From: Rhipicephalus microplus
Taxonomy: Eukaryota > Arthropoda > Arachnida > Ixodida > Ixodidae
NCBI RefSeq assembly: GCF_043290135.1
Contig: NC_134700.1
Coordinates: 242,175,088-242,239,087, forward strand
DNA length: 64,000 nt
Direction of reading: 5' to 3'
Shown: positions 48,690 through 60,486 of the stretch, piece by piece
Layout: each line of letters begins with the position of its first letter
Position numbering within the stretch: position 1 is the stretch's first letter
Notes under the pieces: model-generated
What the model saw: the letters and a program-made list of their open reading frames with translations, nothing else
What the model was told of the DNA's origin: nothing
Database searches by the model: none
Program-made: the position numbers and the translations under genes

Positions 48690-48850
48690 GAAAGCAGGAA
48701 CAGCGCAACCTAGAAGTAGTTACTTCGTAACTACGGAAAAGAGCGCTGCGCTCTTTTCTGTCCTTGTTTTTTCGCTTCCGTAGTTACGAAGTAACTACTT
48801 CTAGGTTGCACTGTTCCTGCTTTCAGTTATGTTCTACCAACTTGCCCAAG
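48690..48850. repeat. Fold-back element 3
   Basis: A 49-bp left arm (48690-48738) pairs with 48776-48824 with one mismatch. The 37-bp spacer contains its own palindrome, AAGAGCGCTGCGCTCTT, and the arms contain GTAGTTACTTCGTAACTAC, also palindromic. After the right arm comes TTATGTTCTACCAACTTGCC followed by CAAG, matching the flank of fold-back 1 (TTATACCAACATGCCCAA). Confidence 0.85.
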
Positions 48851-48855
48851 CTTCC

Positions 48856-49566
48856 ACGCTACAAAGAAGGAGCCCAAAGCTACAAATGTGTCAGACGTAT
48901 GAAATTCGAGTGGTAAACATGTCTATCGCATCTCCGGGGGAAAACGCGTGGAAGCACGAGTGGGTGTAAGAAGCGCTACCTCTCATGTAGCGTCATATCA
49001 CGACCACACCCTGAATTAAGGCGGACCGACGGTTCCCGTTATGAAGTGTGCGTTTGCACTAGCATTCACATAAATAAAGGAGGCGATGGTTCAGCCACTT
49101 AAACAGTTTCACCTGCACATATAGAATGCTGCTTTCGTAAACATCATCACCACGTGACAATAATGTCATAGTGCCTGGATTTTCCAACCGAACAATTGAT
49201 AAGATAGACAAAATAAAGAGAAATAAGACAACCAAAGATGTCGTAGTCAAAAGAATCGCATATTTACAAGGGCAAAATGCCAGCGCACATGCGCATTCGT
49301 TTTACACAAAGCAAGCTATACTTGATGAAATGAGAAGGCCGACAGCGGTGCGTTGCATGTCAAAAACGCCCTCTAGAATAACAAGAAGGAATACACATAT
49401 TCGTTCTGACTATTCTAGAATACGCCGACTAGTTACGTAATTTTTGTCTTGCGCATGCACAGGGCTGGTATTACGGAACTAGTCCTGGAATAAACTAGTG
49501 CAAGTTTAAGGGCACGTTTTCTTTGTTAGACACAATAATAATGTGAACTGACTGATGATAATTAAT
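48856..49566. other. Stretch without recognisable gene
   Basis: Nothing supportable; short frames only. Confidence 0.5.
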
Positions 49567-49799
49567 TCGATATGTGGGGTTTATCGTCCCAAAACCACCA
49601 TTTGATTATGAGAGACGCCGTAGTGGAGGGCTCCGGAAATTTCGACCACCTGGAGTTCTTTAACATGCACCGAAATCTGAGCACACGGGCCGACAGCATT
49701 TCCGCCTCCATCGGAAATGCAGCCGCCACAGCCGGGATTCGATCCCACGACCTGCGTCTCAGCAGCTGAGTACCTTAGCCACCAGACCACCACGGTGGG
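49567..49799 (-). mobile_element. Ruka-type SINE, copy 6 (near full length)
   Basis: Minus strand, whole family pattern: tail side GATATGTGGGGTTTATCGTC, body GAGGGCTCCGGAAATTTCGA, head GGGATTCGATCCCACGACC (reverse complement of the B box GGGATCGAATCCC), ending ACCAGACCACCACGGTGGGC. Best conserved B box in the window. Confidence 0.87.
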
Positions 49800-49879
49800 C
49801 AATATGTGAACTGACAATGATGCCAATATACTATAGGTATTGTTATTAGAAGTAAATGTAAAGTAAACTTGAAGAAATG

Positions 49880-50010
49880 AAAGCAGCTCAGTGGTAGAGA
49901 ATCAGACGCGTTGTTCGAAGGTCGCTGGTTCGGTTCCGAGTGGTGGCAAGTTATAATTTCGTGTCATTTCCTTGTCAGTGCTGATGCCTTTAGTAGTACC
50001 AGCTGCTCCT
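49880..50010 (+). mobile_element. tRNA-derived SINE, third type
   Basis: GCAGCTCAGTGGTAGAGAAT (A-box side), ACGCGTTGTTCGAAGGTCGC, and B box GGTTCGGTTCC at 49927-49937, then GGCAAGTTATAATTTCGTGT. The head is close to a tRNA but the 3' acceptor strand does not pair with the 5' side, so it is a SINE or tRNA-derived pseudogene. The pattern is common in ticks from memory. Confidence 0.6.
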
Positions 50011-50414
50011 CTTTCTGTGGCACGCAAAATTTCTATACGAAAAAAAAAGAAGTTCAAAAACATGAAAATCACAGGTCACACCCAGAAAACTAGTACGACT
50101 GTCCAAGAATTGTCAAGTTCTACACACGTCTAAATGAAAGCATAAAAGGGACTCATGAAGTTCCGTATACATGATCGACTGCACGTACAGTTCAGCGTTT
50201 GTTTGATATGCTTGCTGCTCTTTTCCACAGATTGTCGCTATGGGCACAAAGGCACTCTTGAAATTGCGCGTCTGGTTGCACCAAAAGTGCGATTGTATAC
50301 TACCACACACGTTCAAGTCAGTCACACTGCCACACCGACTCACTTGAACTATATGTATTCCTCGCTTCATTAAGTAGCAAGAAAGAGACAAGGATCTATT
50401 CACTACACGGATCA

Positions 50415-50420
50415 TTTATT
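50415..50420 (-). terminator. Poly(A) signal AATAAA
   Basis: AATAAA on the minus strand, 45 nt after the stop of the terminal exon candidate at 50465. Cleavage would fall near 50390-50405. Confidence 0.45.
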
Positions 50421-50464
50421 GTCTTCATCTCGTCTCTATGTTCTCGATGCGTTTCTTACAGATT

Positions 50465-50538
50465 TCACGCACCGAAGTGTTCGTCGTACGCCTCTGTAAT
50501 CCTCTTGATGTCGTTCCGCTCTTGCGACGTAATTGAGC
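50465..50538 (-). CDS. Candidate terminal exon (...GSITSQERNDIKRITEAYDEHFGA)
   Basis: Minus strand. The acceptor TTGATTCTTCTCCAG precedes GC TCA ATT and the frame SITSQERNDIKRITEAYDEH then FGA and TGA at 50465-50467. An alternative acceptor 17 nt upstream (TTTTTCATTACCAG) would start the exon at 50555 and add IDSSPG. Codon choice (GAC, AAC, ATC, AAG, TAC, TTC) is coding-like, and AATAAA follows at 50420. With the inner acceptor the exon takes a 1-nt carry-over, which fits the exon candidate ending at 59845 (…SSDE G|). The protein is not recognised. Confidence 0.5.
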
Positions 50539-50555
50539 CTGGAGAAGAATCAATC

Positions 50556-52290
50556 CTGGTAATGAAAAATGTGGCATGAAGCACGTGAGACCTTCGCATG
50601 TCAACGTACAAAGGTTTGAAGAAAATGTCTGGCTAGTTATGACATGAATAACACGATAATCCCGCCGCGTGCGTTGTAACTACCTTTCCTCTAGTCACGT
50701 GTGGCACATATCCATACACCATGGCTCGTGGTAAGCGGTATGGAGGTATGCAGCACAGCTGATTGACAGTTTATATCTATCTAGGAATGGCGAGAAGAGA
50801 CATTGGTAATTAAAATGTGGGGTCGTTAATAAAACTAATATCAGCTACCATGACCCGACGAATGGAAAGGATAGTCTGTGTCCCAACTACAATCAACTTA
50901 AGCATTCTGCGTGGTAATCAAGTATTCACAGAGCCACGTCATGTCTCGAACCTGCTTAGGAAAATGACTCTATACGCAGGTGTAGCGTTGGTGAAACATC
51001 AATTGTGGTTGCACTTACGGCTAAGTAACTTTATAAAGATTACATATGCGCTCCAGCGATGCCGGTGTCACACAGAGTTTACGTCAACTGAAGTTGGTTC
51101 ACGTCGCACAAGCCAAAACTAATAATCTGACAAGTACAAGCTATACATAGCAGGCTATGACTTGGTAACACTCATGCTGCTGTTGGCGCCGTTGGCCAAC
51201 TGCAAACAGCTGGTTACATAAAACATAGGCGCCTTTTCAACATATGTCGGTGCGTATAACACTTGTACACGTCTTCAGCGTCACTTAATAATGTCTCGCT
51301 CAATTAAAAGTTACACCACAATTACACAACACAGCAAGTGATAATGTAATGCTTATCTTAACCATTAAGTATGGTGTATTCATCCTGCATTGAAACACAA
51401 AGCCTTAGCAACCTCCGAAGAAATCATAAAATATTCGTAAATTGAAGAATTTTCCGTTTTTTATTTTTTGTTGGTATTCATAGACAAACTGTTATAATCC
51501 TGCTGCAATGAAGATACTGAAAGGAAATTACTCTCACAAAAGTAACATTTCTGCGTCTTCTCAGAATAGCAGCGCCATCTCAGCAAACAAATCCCGAGAT
51601 TCCTTTCGATTGATCCTACGCGCTTCGTTGGCTTCGCCCGCCGATAGCGAAGTCGTTTTTGTGTGTCGCTCTATTCTCCCCGTTCCTTTTCCTTATATAT
51701 GTTGCTTGCATCATAAACACCGAGAGGACTCATGTCGTGCCTCTCGACACCACACGCCTATAAGGTATAACAGACAGCCACGCGATAAGCGTGCGCCAAC
51801 GCAGTGTGAAACACGGCCAAGGGCTCCAACACGAAGCTGCCGTAACAAAGTAAAGAAAGAGAGTAACGGTGGCAATTGAATTCGATCGGCTAAACAAGGC
51901 CTGCGGCATTCTACGTTGTCGACTAGATAGCCCAGTGAGAAGAGAAATGACCGGGAGAGTCGGCCACTGTCCACTCTTCCTCTCGCAACTCTTGGCGAGC
52001 CACTGCCCGAGGTGTTCCTCGTATTCCAAACTCGTCCGCTTCTTTTACGCGAGACGCTCACGGCAGCCGAGTGCCTTAGCCTGGCAACACCTTCGTATCG
52101 AGACAAACAGCCGCACGAACATTAACATGATCCCTTGAGATTGGAAAAAGAGAGCCTCCATGATCCCGTTGCCTTTAGACTCTGCGATGTTGCTCTGCGA
52201 TCACTTGCTGAATAAAAAGGTGCCTTCCTATACATAGCTAACCAACAACCATGAAGCCCTGTTTCTTTCTTTTCCCACCCCTTTGTTGTT
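50556..52290. other. Stretch without secure gene
   Basis: The minus strand at about 50684-50765 has an open frame with a donor-like end, but its phase does not fit the terminal exon. 51500-52100 is CpG-richer with overlapping frames on both strands and no motifs. Confidence 0.4.
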
Positions 52291-52482
52291 GCTGGTTCGG
52301 ATCTTGGCAGCGGCGGCTGCACTTCCGATGGAGGCGTAAATGTTGTAGGCCCGTGTGCTCAGATTTGGGTGCACGTTAAAGAACCCCAGGTGGTTGAAAT
52401 TTCCGGAGCCTTCCACTACGGCGTCTCTCATAATCATATGGTGGTTTTGGGACATTAAACCCCACATATCAATCAATCAATC
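52291..52482 (+). mobile_element. Ruka-type SINE, copy 7, 5'-truncated
   Basis: Begins within the B-box region (GCTGGTTCGGATCTTGG), then the full body and a clean tail CCCCACATATCAATCAATCA. It ends 35 bp before the acceptor of the exon at 52518, so its tail lies in or next to the branch-point zone of that intron. Confidence 0.85.
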
Positions 52483-52517
52483 CTTTGTTGTTAATGAATT
52501 TTTTTCTCTTAAACCAG

Positions 52518-52696
52518 CTTGTATCACGTTGGAATGCTAGTTTTCTCTGCGCACCTTTAAACACGGTTTTATTATGTATCACAATCGTTATGGAAATTGT
52601 GGCAGCTTGCCTTGAAAAGAACTCAACGTACTGTGTATCGTCTCTAATGGTGCCGGAAGGCACAAAAAGGAAATGCAGAAGAGACAGGAATGAAAG
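52518..52696 (+). CDS. Candidate internal exon, unknown protein
   Basis: A strong acceptor (TTTTTTTCTCTTAAACCAG) is followed by 179 nt open in one frame, LVSRWNASFLCAPLNTVLLC, then ITIVMEIVAACLEKNSTYCV and VPEGTKRKCRRDRNE, ending at AAAG|GTGAGT, a strong donor. Phase in 0, phase out 2. It has a hydrophobic stretch of about 20 residues, two N-glycosylation sequons (NAS, NST) and a basic tail, as in a membrane or secreted protein. The exon at 62509 takes exactly one completing base and would continue the basic/charged region. No family recognised. Confidence 0.45.
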
Positions 52697-52698
52697 GT

Positions 52699-55600
52699 GA
52701 GTGCCGTCTTGTTCGCTCTTTCTTTATGCCCCTTGAGACTGGGAAGGCATAAAGCCCTGACTGCATTCTTGCCCACGTGAGTCATTCGCGCTTGGCAGAA
52801 ATCGCCTTTTCAAAGGGGCCACTTTTAGAAGTGGTCGCGCACGTCTTTTTCTTTGTAGTACTGAAGGGAGCGTATGCCTTAGCGAAGTGAACGGCTCGGC
52901 AGCGCTCAAATTCAAAGGAGGCGACTGTGATGGATCACGGTTGAAATAATGTGGTTGGTCACAGAAGCATTTTCAAGCTTTAAGGCGTTCCGTCCACCAG
53001 CACTTGTTACCATCATTGTAGAACTAAAAAGTAGAAATACAGTGCCGCGGTGATTTTGTTTAATCACAAAAACTTACCAACAAACTGCAAGAATAAAGGG
53101 GCGTTTTCCTCTCTCTTTCTTAATGTCTTCACAGTTAGCTGCAAAATTGAGAAAGCTGGAGGTCAAAGCTGGGTATACCAAGAAGAAGTGTTTATTGCTC
53201 AATCAATATTAAAAAAAAGACTAAATAACGAAATAGCAGCACGGCTAACATATTTTCTTTGCCATCATAACGCACACCACGTTCAGAAAACAGATAAATA
53301 TTGAATTATCACGTAGAAATTATGAAATGAACAAGGCAGATAGAGATCTCAAGTTTAAAACTGCTTCATCTTTATTCAAAAGTCCTTCGATGTTAACCTA
53401 ATAGCAGCTGAATTTGGGAGAAAAAATAATTTCAGTATGCTAACTCAAAGACTGCCACAACTTATTTATGCATAAGTTACAACTTTAATCATTTGGTAGA
53501 AATCTGGTACATTTCTCGTGCAGCTGAAGCTACCTACATGAACACGGTCATCGTTTACGTCTCAGTAAGATAATTAATGCACCACAGGCTTTTTGTAAAA
53601 AAACTGTATTGGGCTCCTGTCAGTTATTCATTAGATGAAACAAAACTTTAATACTCGAGGTCTGTTTTCCGCAATTTATGCGGCCGCAGTGCTACGACGA
53701 AGATCAGATAACGAGCAAATTATCAACAAAATGACTTCAAAAAGTTCACATGCGATAATTGTTTCCCAGTGCTCTCCCGTAACAAGTGAGCGTCCGAAAA
53801 TCTTGTGCACGCTGAGAGAATAATTTCGGCCAGGCTTGTTTGTAAGAAATATTCATAACAGCGCCGCTAACACAAATATTCACTCAGCTGATCTTTCCTC
53901 TTTTACTTCTTGTTTATGGCTCATTGCGTATGTTCTTTAAATAAATTTTGAGCATGTGACTCAAGTTTATTGGACACTTGCGTAAAAGTTGTGAAGAACC
54001 TACGCAGAAGCTACGCAGAATACCATAAGTTGTACAAAGAAGCAATAAAAGTATCGCACAAACATTTATTGCTATGTTTACCACTTACGTAACGGCTGTG
54101 TTCAGCCAGCATTTGATAAAGGAGTTTCTGGCTTCCATACTTTTTAAAAGAGCGAGAACTGCAAACAAAAAAAACTAAAATTAAGCATATTTAACCATTT
54201 TAGCCGCTTTTTAAAATTGCTGAACGTAACCGAACACAATTAACATTATCTTTTTTGTTCTTTTTGTTCAAGGCATTGTCAATAAATTAAAATCCTTTAT
54301 TAATGTAGCGATGCACTCGCCTCACGCGTTGTCGAAATATCTAACAATTGTATAACAGGCACTTGCATAACTAGATATAGTTTTTGTGGGCATTTGTGTA
54401 CGTTTATTGTATAGGCACATTGCTTTGAGCCTAAAATGAAGATATCATCAAATAGAAACGAGTTGCACGGGAAAACTTTTGGGAACTGTTACTTGTTTCG
54501 AATTTATGGCATTTCTCAGTGTACTAATTGTGTTTGTGTTTCATACGCACTCTTTTAACAAAAGCTACTGATAACTGGTGTGTCTCGAAAGCAAAAACAC
54601 CTCTTTTAGTACACCTACACTGCTCCTGTGGTGTGCTCGCCGAGTTTTATTTTATGGTTCCCATTTCGCAGTGATATTTTTAAAAATCCGACTCGCATTT
54701 GCAAAGAGCAAACACGAAGTGAACGCCTCCTACTAATTTATTCGTTTCTCGTTAGCTTTATGCGATGTATACGACTGTATAGAACTTACTAATACGCCAA
54801 CAAATCAATTATTAAGTAAATAAATTAATAAATAAACCAAAATTCTCCCAACGTGGAGTCATACATCAGCCAGATTTAGCTTGGCAAGCTTTCTAATTAC
54901 TCCTCTTTAAAGCAAGCACGGTGATATTTCATCTCACATTCCCGAATTAAAATTTCTATGCAAAGCATCAGTAAATGCAGGCGCGGCCACACTTCCCAAT
55001 TTAAACTGCTGGCGTGGCAATGCGACAAAATTTCGGAGACGGACAATATTTTCTTAGCCCTGAAACTCAGAGTTCAAGTGGCCTTGTGGGTTGGGCCTGA
55101 TTTCTTTCACTGGAAACTGCTTGTCAACCTCTTCACCCTTCATTCCGGGCACATAGACCCGAGGCGATTGTTCTCTCGACACCACCGTCGTTAAGGAATC
55201 CCGGCATCTTCCTACCCACTGCAGCCGCCAGGGGCACTGCATCGTTCGGCCCCCGGAAGCAATTTCTGTAAGGCTCCCCTTCCTGTGTTTTCATCGCTTT
55301 TCTTTCTCCCGTCTGTGTTTCCGTTCGACCACATGTGTTGCGTGATTTAATTTTCAATTCTCTTTTTATATGTATTCTTTTATTAAGGAATTTTCATTCC
55401 TTCTATTCTTCAATCTTTGTGAAATGAAAGAAGGCGAGCGGCGGGAAATACTTTCCCATGGTCCGGTCGAAAGGCATTCTGCATTGCAAAGCAGCGACGA
55501 AGGCCTTTTTTTGTGACCACGAGTGACGTACCCGCGATGCTGCGATGGATGGGCCCCCCTGAAGGCTCGTCTTGTGTCTGCGCGGTAAGCACAATTCTGG

Positions 55601-57531
55601 TACTTCCCCCCTTCTTATTCCCGCGTGTTATGCTCTCTCGTTGTTATTTTCTTCACATTTTATTCACTTACGGAGTTCCGAGGACCTATTCTTACTCCCC
55701 GTACCCTCTGCATCGCCAAATTGTGTTTTTATATGCCAGACTTTCGCACTCTCCTGGTGGGCTTTGGAGCAAAGACGAAAAATTCAAATTCCATTGTACA
55801 AACCGAAGAAAAAAATCTCCTGTAGCATAACGCCTTCCATCCTCTTTCACACTACCCCCTCCCCCCTCTCCCAGCAGCGGTGCCGTTTTCTCTCACTCCA
55901 CTACTTGTTTCGACGCGCCTTTGATTTTTTTTTTCACATTCGGTATTCCTGATTGCCTCCTAATTTTAAGCAAGTACACACCCACATTGTCTTCAATTAT
56001 TCCTAAAAGAATTTTATTTAGATTGTTTTTAAAATATTGGGGCTATATTCGCCTCATTCTCTAGTTTATGCTGCTAGGTGGTTGTATGCTTTCACATTGT
56101 GCTTATTGATTTCCCCGTTTCTCTTGTGGAATATAGTTTCTTCATTTTGGTCCTCAATTTATGTTTTTTTTCTGGCTGCAGGTATTAAAAAGTCTGTTAC
56201 ATTAAAGCTTGTTTTCTTGCCTGTGCACAGTCAATAAAAATCTCGAGAAATAAACGGCCGGGTTGAAGAGGGAATAAAGTGGGAGTGGCATCTCGGCTCC
56301 CTAAACTATAGCGGGAAAGCACTTTAGTATGAAAGAATAGATATCTACAGTTGCGGGCATCCAGAGTTCAGTTTTGCTTCTTTGTTTGCAACCAGTTTAT
56401 GAGTGTGTAGTAAGGCAAGCGTTTCCACAACGCCAGCTATTTAACTTCAGTAATGGCAACACTGCTTCCATAACTTGCGTAGTTTTTATTTTGTCCATTG
56501 CCATCACACCGTTTATGATTACCGCAAACTTCCTTGGCTCATATGTTCGAAGAAAAATATAAAATGAAACTCTTGCAGAAAATGTTGTCTCAATTTCATG
56601 ATCTGCACGTACATAGCGCTTATGCCTTTTATTCTTATGTGCCAGTGCCTTCTAGACAGGTGCGGGTAAGAGCACCTTAAAGACATATACACTTGTGTAA
56701 AAAAATGGTGAATATTAATAAACAGAGTAAACACAACAAGCCCGCTAGACTACCCACCGTATTCACAAACGCTCCTCGACTCGACTTTCCCCCTTCACTT
56801 GACAGAGTTGTACACTGCGCCGCTGCTCGGCTGAAAATGACGCTGCACTACTCAACAATAGCAAGTTATCACTGATATGCAGTGACTTGCCCTGCCAAAA
56901 GATGGCGCTCCCATCGGCTTTTTCAAGTGAAGGTGGAGCGTTGAGTGAAGGGGCGTTCTAGAATACGGGGGTACGTGTCATGAAATAACACCTTAACACA
57001 GCCTAAGCGGCTACTTGAGCTGGTCATTTACAAAGGGTATGCCTAAAATATTGTCATCTTACTTTTTGCCACCATTACCAATATAACAAACAAAATTTTT
57101 TTTCGTTCGAAAAAGTCCGCATTGTGTGAGCAACAATAGACATATAAACCAAGTAATTTTTTCAAAAAAAAATCTATCTGGCCCTCAATTGTCTAATTTC
57201 GTTCTCAAAAATATTTGCATTGAAGAAGTTGAGAAATTGAGCATCTTAGCTCAGCTAGAAATTAAGCGTAACACACAAAAAAGTTTGAGAAAGTAATTAA
57301 TGCCCCCCGTGACACGAACATCAACGAGCATACCCAGCAGCTGTTTTTTCTCTCGCTCGATAAACTGGCATCATTTGCTATTTCATTTCTCTTTCGAACA
57401 AAAAAAAAAGACTTCGAGAAACCTGGCAGTATTTATACTCATGAGGCGAAAGGCACGAACTGCGTCGAAGAAAAGCGGCGGGATACCTTTTTTTTTTTGC
57501 TCTTACTTTGATCAGCTACCTTTAAAAGGAA
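52699..57531. other. Stretch without secure gene (likely intron)
   Basis: If the exons at 52518 and 62509 are joined, this lies inside their intron. AT-rich, with GC-richer patches at 54950-55260 and 55430-55600. The latter ends in a donor-like GCG|GTAAGC at 55587 after a short frame, which is too weak to call. Frames at 55513-55952 lack motifs. Confidence 0.4.
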
Positions 57532-57586
57532 TGATTGATATGTGGTGCTTAACGTCCTAAAACCACCATATGATTATGAGAGACGC
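57532..57586 (-). mobile_element. Ruka-type SINE, copy 8, fragment
   Basis: Only the last 55 bp of the family, on the minus strand: ATTGATATGTGGTGCTTAAC, then ACCACCATATGATTATGAGA and GACGC. Confidence 0.8.
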
Positions 57587-59844
57587 TACTTATACAGATA
57601 TATTTTGCGATCATCACGTTTATTTTATGTTTATACAGAGAGCAGTTTCACAGGGTCATAATTAGTCTCCGCCACCGCCTGACGGGTTGCCCTCTCCGCA
57701 GGCACATAATCTCCTGCATCTTCTTGACATAGGCCATCGCGAACCCCGAGTTTGACTAAAATCTACAGCCCTTTTGCACACAAGTAAGCAGAAGTGCTAT
57801 GATAAGAAGAACGCGATGAAAAAAAAAATCAATGTGAAAGGAACTAGCAAATTGTAGCTTAAGCAAAACACTTTCTGCCGTGCAACAGTGCGCGAGGAAA
57901 GCAAGGCGTGAAGGGGAAAACGCGGGCTTCGTTCCTTGGTGCCTCGTTTAGTGTTTACCCTTCTAAATTGCCTTCGGTAGACCGTGCACCTAAGTCAAAG
58001 AACAATAAATTAACAATAATATTTTATTGTTTTAAAAGAATATGCGCTATATTGATTAGAAGAGCGGTCTTCCTGTTTTATGGATACACATGCTTTTTTT
58101 TTCAGTAGCGGCAAATATTAAAAAACTACCACAATATGTATCAAGATTATAGCAATGTACTTTAAGGCGTCTAGAGCGCTGACACGAAATGTATTGTTTT
58201 CTTTAAAATTGTCTTGAAACCGTGGGAGGAGCTCTGCATGCTTGCCACTTTTAGCATGCAGTTTTTACGGCGATCGTTTGAGGGTGATGGAGCGCTTGTC
58301 GATAACGTCAGCTGGATGCTTAGAGTCCTACGCAAATTCTGTCATGCACGTACGTTATGGATTATCTCTGACACCAAGCATCAAAAACCATGGACGCGTC
58401 TTCCTGTTAAATAAAACACGATTATACCAGTTTTTGAAAGCTTTACTGCTATAGTGTTGCATAATGGTGAACTGTTTGTTGCTTTAGTTTGCCATGGGGT
58501 GTCGTTGTCGCTTTGGAAATTGAACAGGCCGCAATGGAAAAAGAAACGTGGTTTCTTTTTAGTTCATTGCTCTGGTGGCCTCGCGTTAGCATATATTTGT
58601 ACTTTCAGCACTTACGATTGACAGTGCTCAGGCGAGTCTAGTAAGTACAAACTTACTCAGTGAGTTTCAAGTGCTGTTGCCCGCATTTCGTACGATTCTT
58701 GCGGAGTGGCTAGCACTCCTGACTGTACAACGGTAATACTAGATTTCTTACTATAAGTTTGAGTCGTCCACGTATCAGGAATTACTACCAAATCTCCGAC
58801 TTTGTAACAAAGTGTTAGGTCCGCTAAACTCTCCTAACTGGTATATGAAAGGGGGTTTAGGAATTCTTACTCCATTCAATTACAGCAACGGTTGGGGCGC
58901 AAGCCCACCTCGCTCGTCAGCCGGGATGCCGATATATATATATATAAAAATTATTAAAGCGGCAATGTTGGCAAACGGCAAAGTTTCACTATGTTGTAAT
59001 ATATAGCCTCGTAGAATTTCGTTCTTCCATAAGAACATATATAATTAATTACTGTTGTGATGGAAAACTACACCTTACTTGTTCGTTTCCCCAGCATGCA
59101 ACCAAAAGTAACCACTGTCGAAAGCGAGGGGGGGGGGGGCTCGTTTTTTTTGGCTTCTTTGGCTGGTACGCCTATGCATTCAAAGAAAATGGAAGTGTAT
59201 GTAAAGGAACCTTGAATAAAGTAAAGCAAATTTCTATTGAAATAAATCTGCACCTTATCATACGTCAGCAAACTGACTCATGTGTTCGGACTTCCTCAGA
59301 GCCAGGTCGAGCTGTGAGTCTGAGTCTGAGTGAGCCCGGGTGGGAACTATTTTGGGGAGTTTGAGTCCAAATGAGTCCGGCAGAACAACATTTTTGTGAG
59401 TATCAGTCTGAGTTAGCCCAGCTAAAGAAAATGTTTGTGAGTCTAAATCTTACCGAGTCCATAGCTCAAAATATTTTTTAGCGAGTCTTTGTGATGTAAC
59501 AATACATTGGCTTCGGTCAGTTGGACTATTTAAAAAAATTGAAAAGTACGAACGACGAACGCGACACAGATACAACAGGACTGTAGCTTAATTTTGCAAC
59601 TCATGTTTCTTTGAAACGAGAAACATAAAATCTTCGCATCAAGGTCATTGTATGATGTTTGCATATCTACGAGCTTATTCGAGTGTGTATTCTTTCTTTT
59701 TCATATAAAATAAACGCCAATTGCAAGTTTAGGCACCAATGCTGCTGTATCTGTTCGTCTACGTTGTTTGCGCTTTTTCAAGTTTTCTCAAAGTCAGTGC
59801 GCATTTAATTTTCTTTTTGCCGACCATTGGTTCTATCTACTCAC
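57587..59844. other. Stretch without secure gene; G12 run
   Basis: Nothing supportable except a G12 homopolymer at about 59128-59139 and the start of a GAGTC-rich repeat at 59300. Confidence 0.45.
59300..59490. repeat. GAGTC/TGAGTCTGAG imperfect minisatellite
   Basis: Repeated TGAGTCTGAGTGAGCC-like words spaced by AT-rich linkers, about three units. A related patch lies at 60225-60305 (TTTGAGTTTGAGTGAATCCG). Confidence 0.6.
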
Positions 59845-59889
59845 CTTCATCACTACTGTCAGTCTTGCCTAAATTGCTTTTTATACTCG
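59845..59889 (-). CDS. Weak internal exon candidate (...SIKSNLGKTDSSDE)
   Basis: Minus strand. Frame SIKSNLGKTDSSDE plus one base ends at AAG|GTGAGT, a perfect donor (59844). The upstream acceptor (GTGACTAG) is poor. The one-base carry-over (G) fits the GC start of the terminal exon at 50538, giving a continuous acidic-Ser linker into SITSQERND. Interesting mainly because of this phase match. Confidence 0.25.
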
Positions 59890-60381
59890 CTAGTCACGTC
59901 TACTCAAAAATTTTCCAAAGCAGTATCGTTGACCCATGATTTCGATATTTATTGACCATAAGCGTGAACTGTGTAGGAAATCGGCTTGGCATTTTCATTG
60001 CCAGTTATTTTAGGATAATTCTTGATAGATATATCCATATATCCCAGGTTCTCATCATTAGCGAAAAAAAAAAACAACTGTCCTTACTAGTTGGCAACCA
60101 CTCAAAACTCGCATTTCTAGGTATTATATCAAAATGCACCAAGAAGAGCAAGGATTACATGAAATATTGGTGTTAATGCTCGAACAAGTGATTACAGGCT
60201 AATGGACTCATTCAACCTAACTCACTCTCAGATCAAGGGATACATTTGAGTTTGAGTGAATCCGGGTAATATTTTGGTGAGTGTTAGTCCCAGTGAGCTC
60301 CACAATTTTCACCGACTCATGTTGATTACCTATATCTGACTTTCGCGTTTGAAAAAGCACTATAGCGCTGTTGGAAATTCC

Positions 60382-60486
60382 CACGTTAAAGAACCCCAGG
60401 AGGTCGAAATTTCCGGAGCCCTCCACTACGGCGTCTCTCATAATCAAATGGTGGTTTTGGGACGTTAAACCCTACATATCAATCAA
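60382..60486 (+). mobile_element. Ruka-type SINE, copy 9, 5'-truncated
   Basis: Starts at CACGTTAAAGAACCCCAGG and runs to the tail ACCCTACATATCAATCAAT. Little diverged over its length. Confidence 0.85.

Noticed and set aside
50684..50765. A minus-strand exon containing AMVYGYVPHVTRGK with a donor-like end
   Set aside because: It exits in phase 0 while the downstream terminal exon needs a one- or two-base carry-over in its coding frame; acceptor weak.
51711..52106. A 131-codon minus-strand frame
   Set aside because: GC-rich, Arg/Ser-rich and overlapped by equally long frames on both strands; no splice or start signal favours it.
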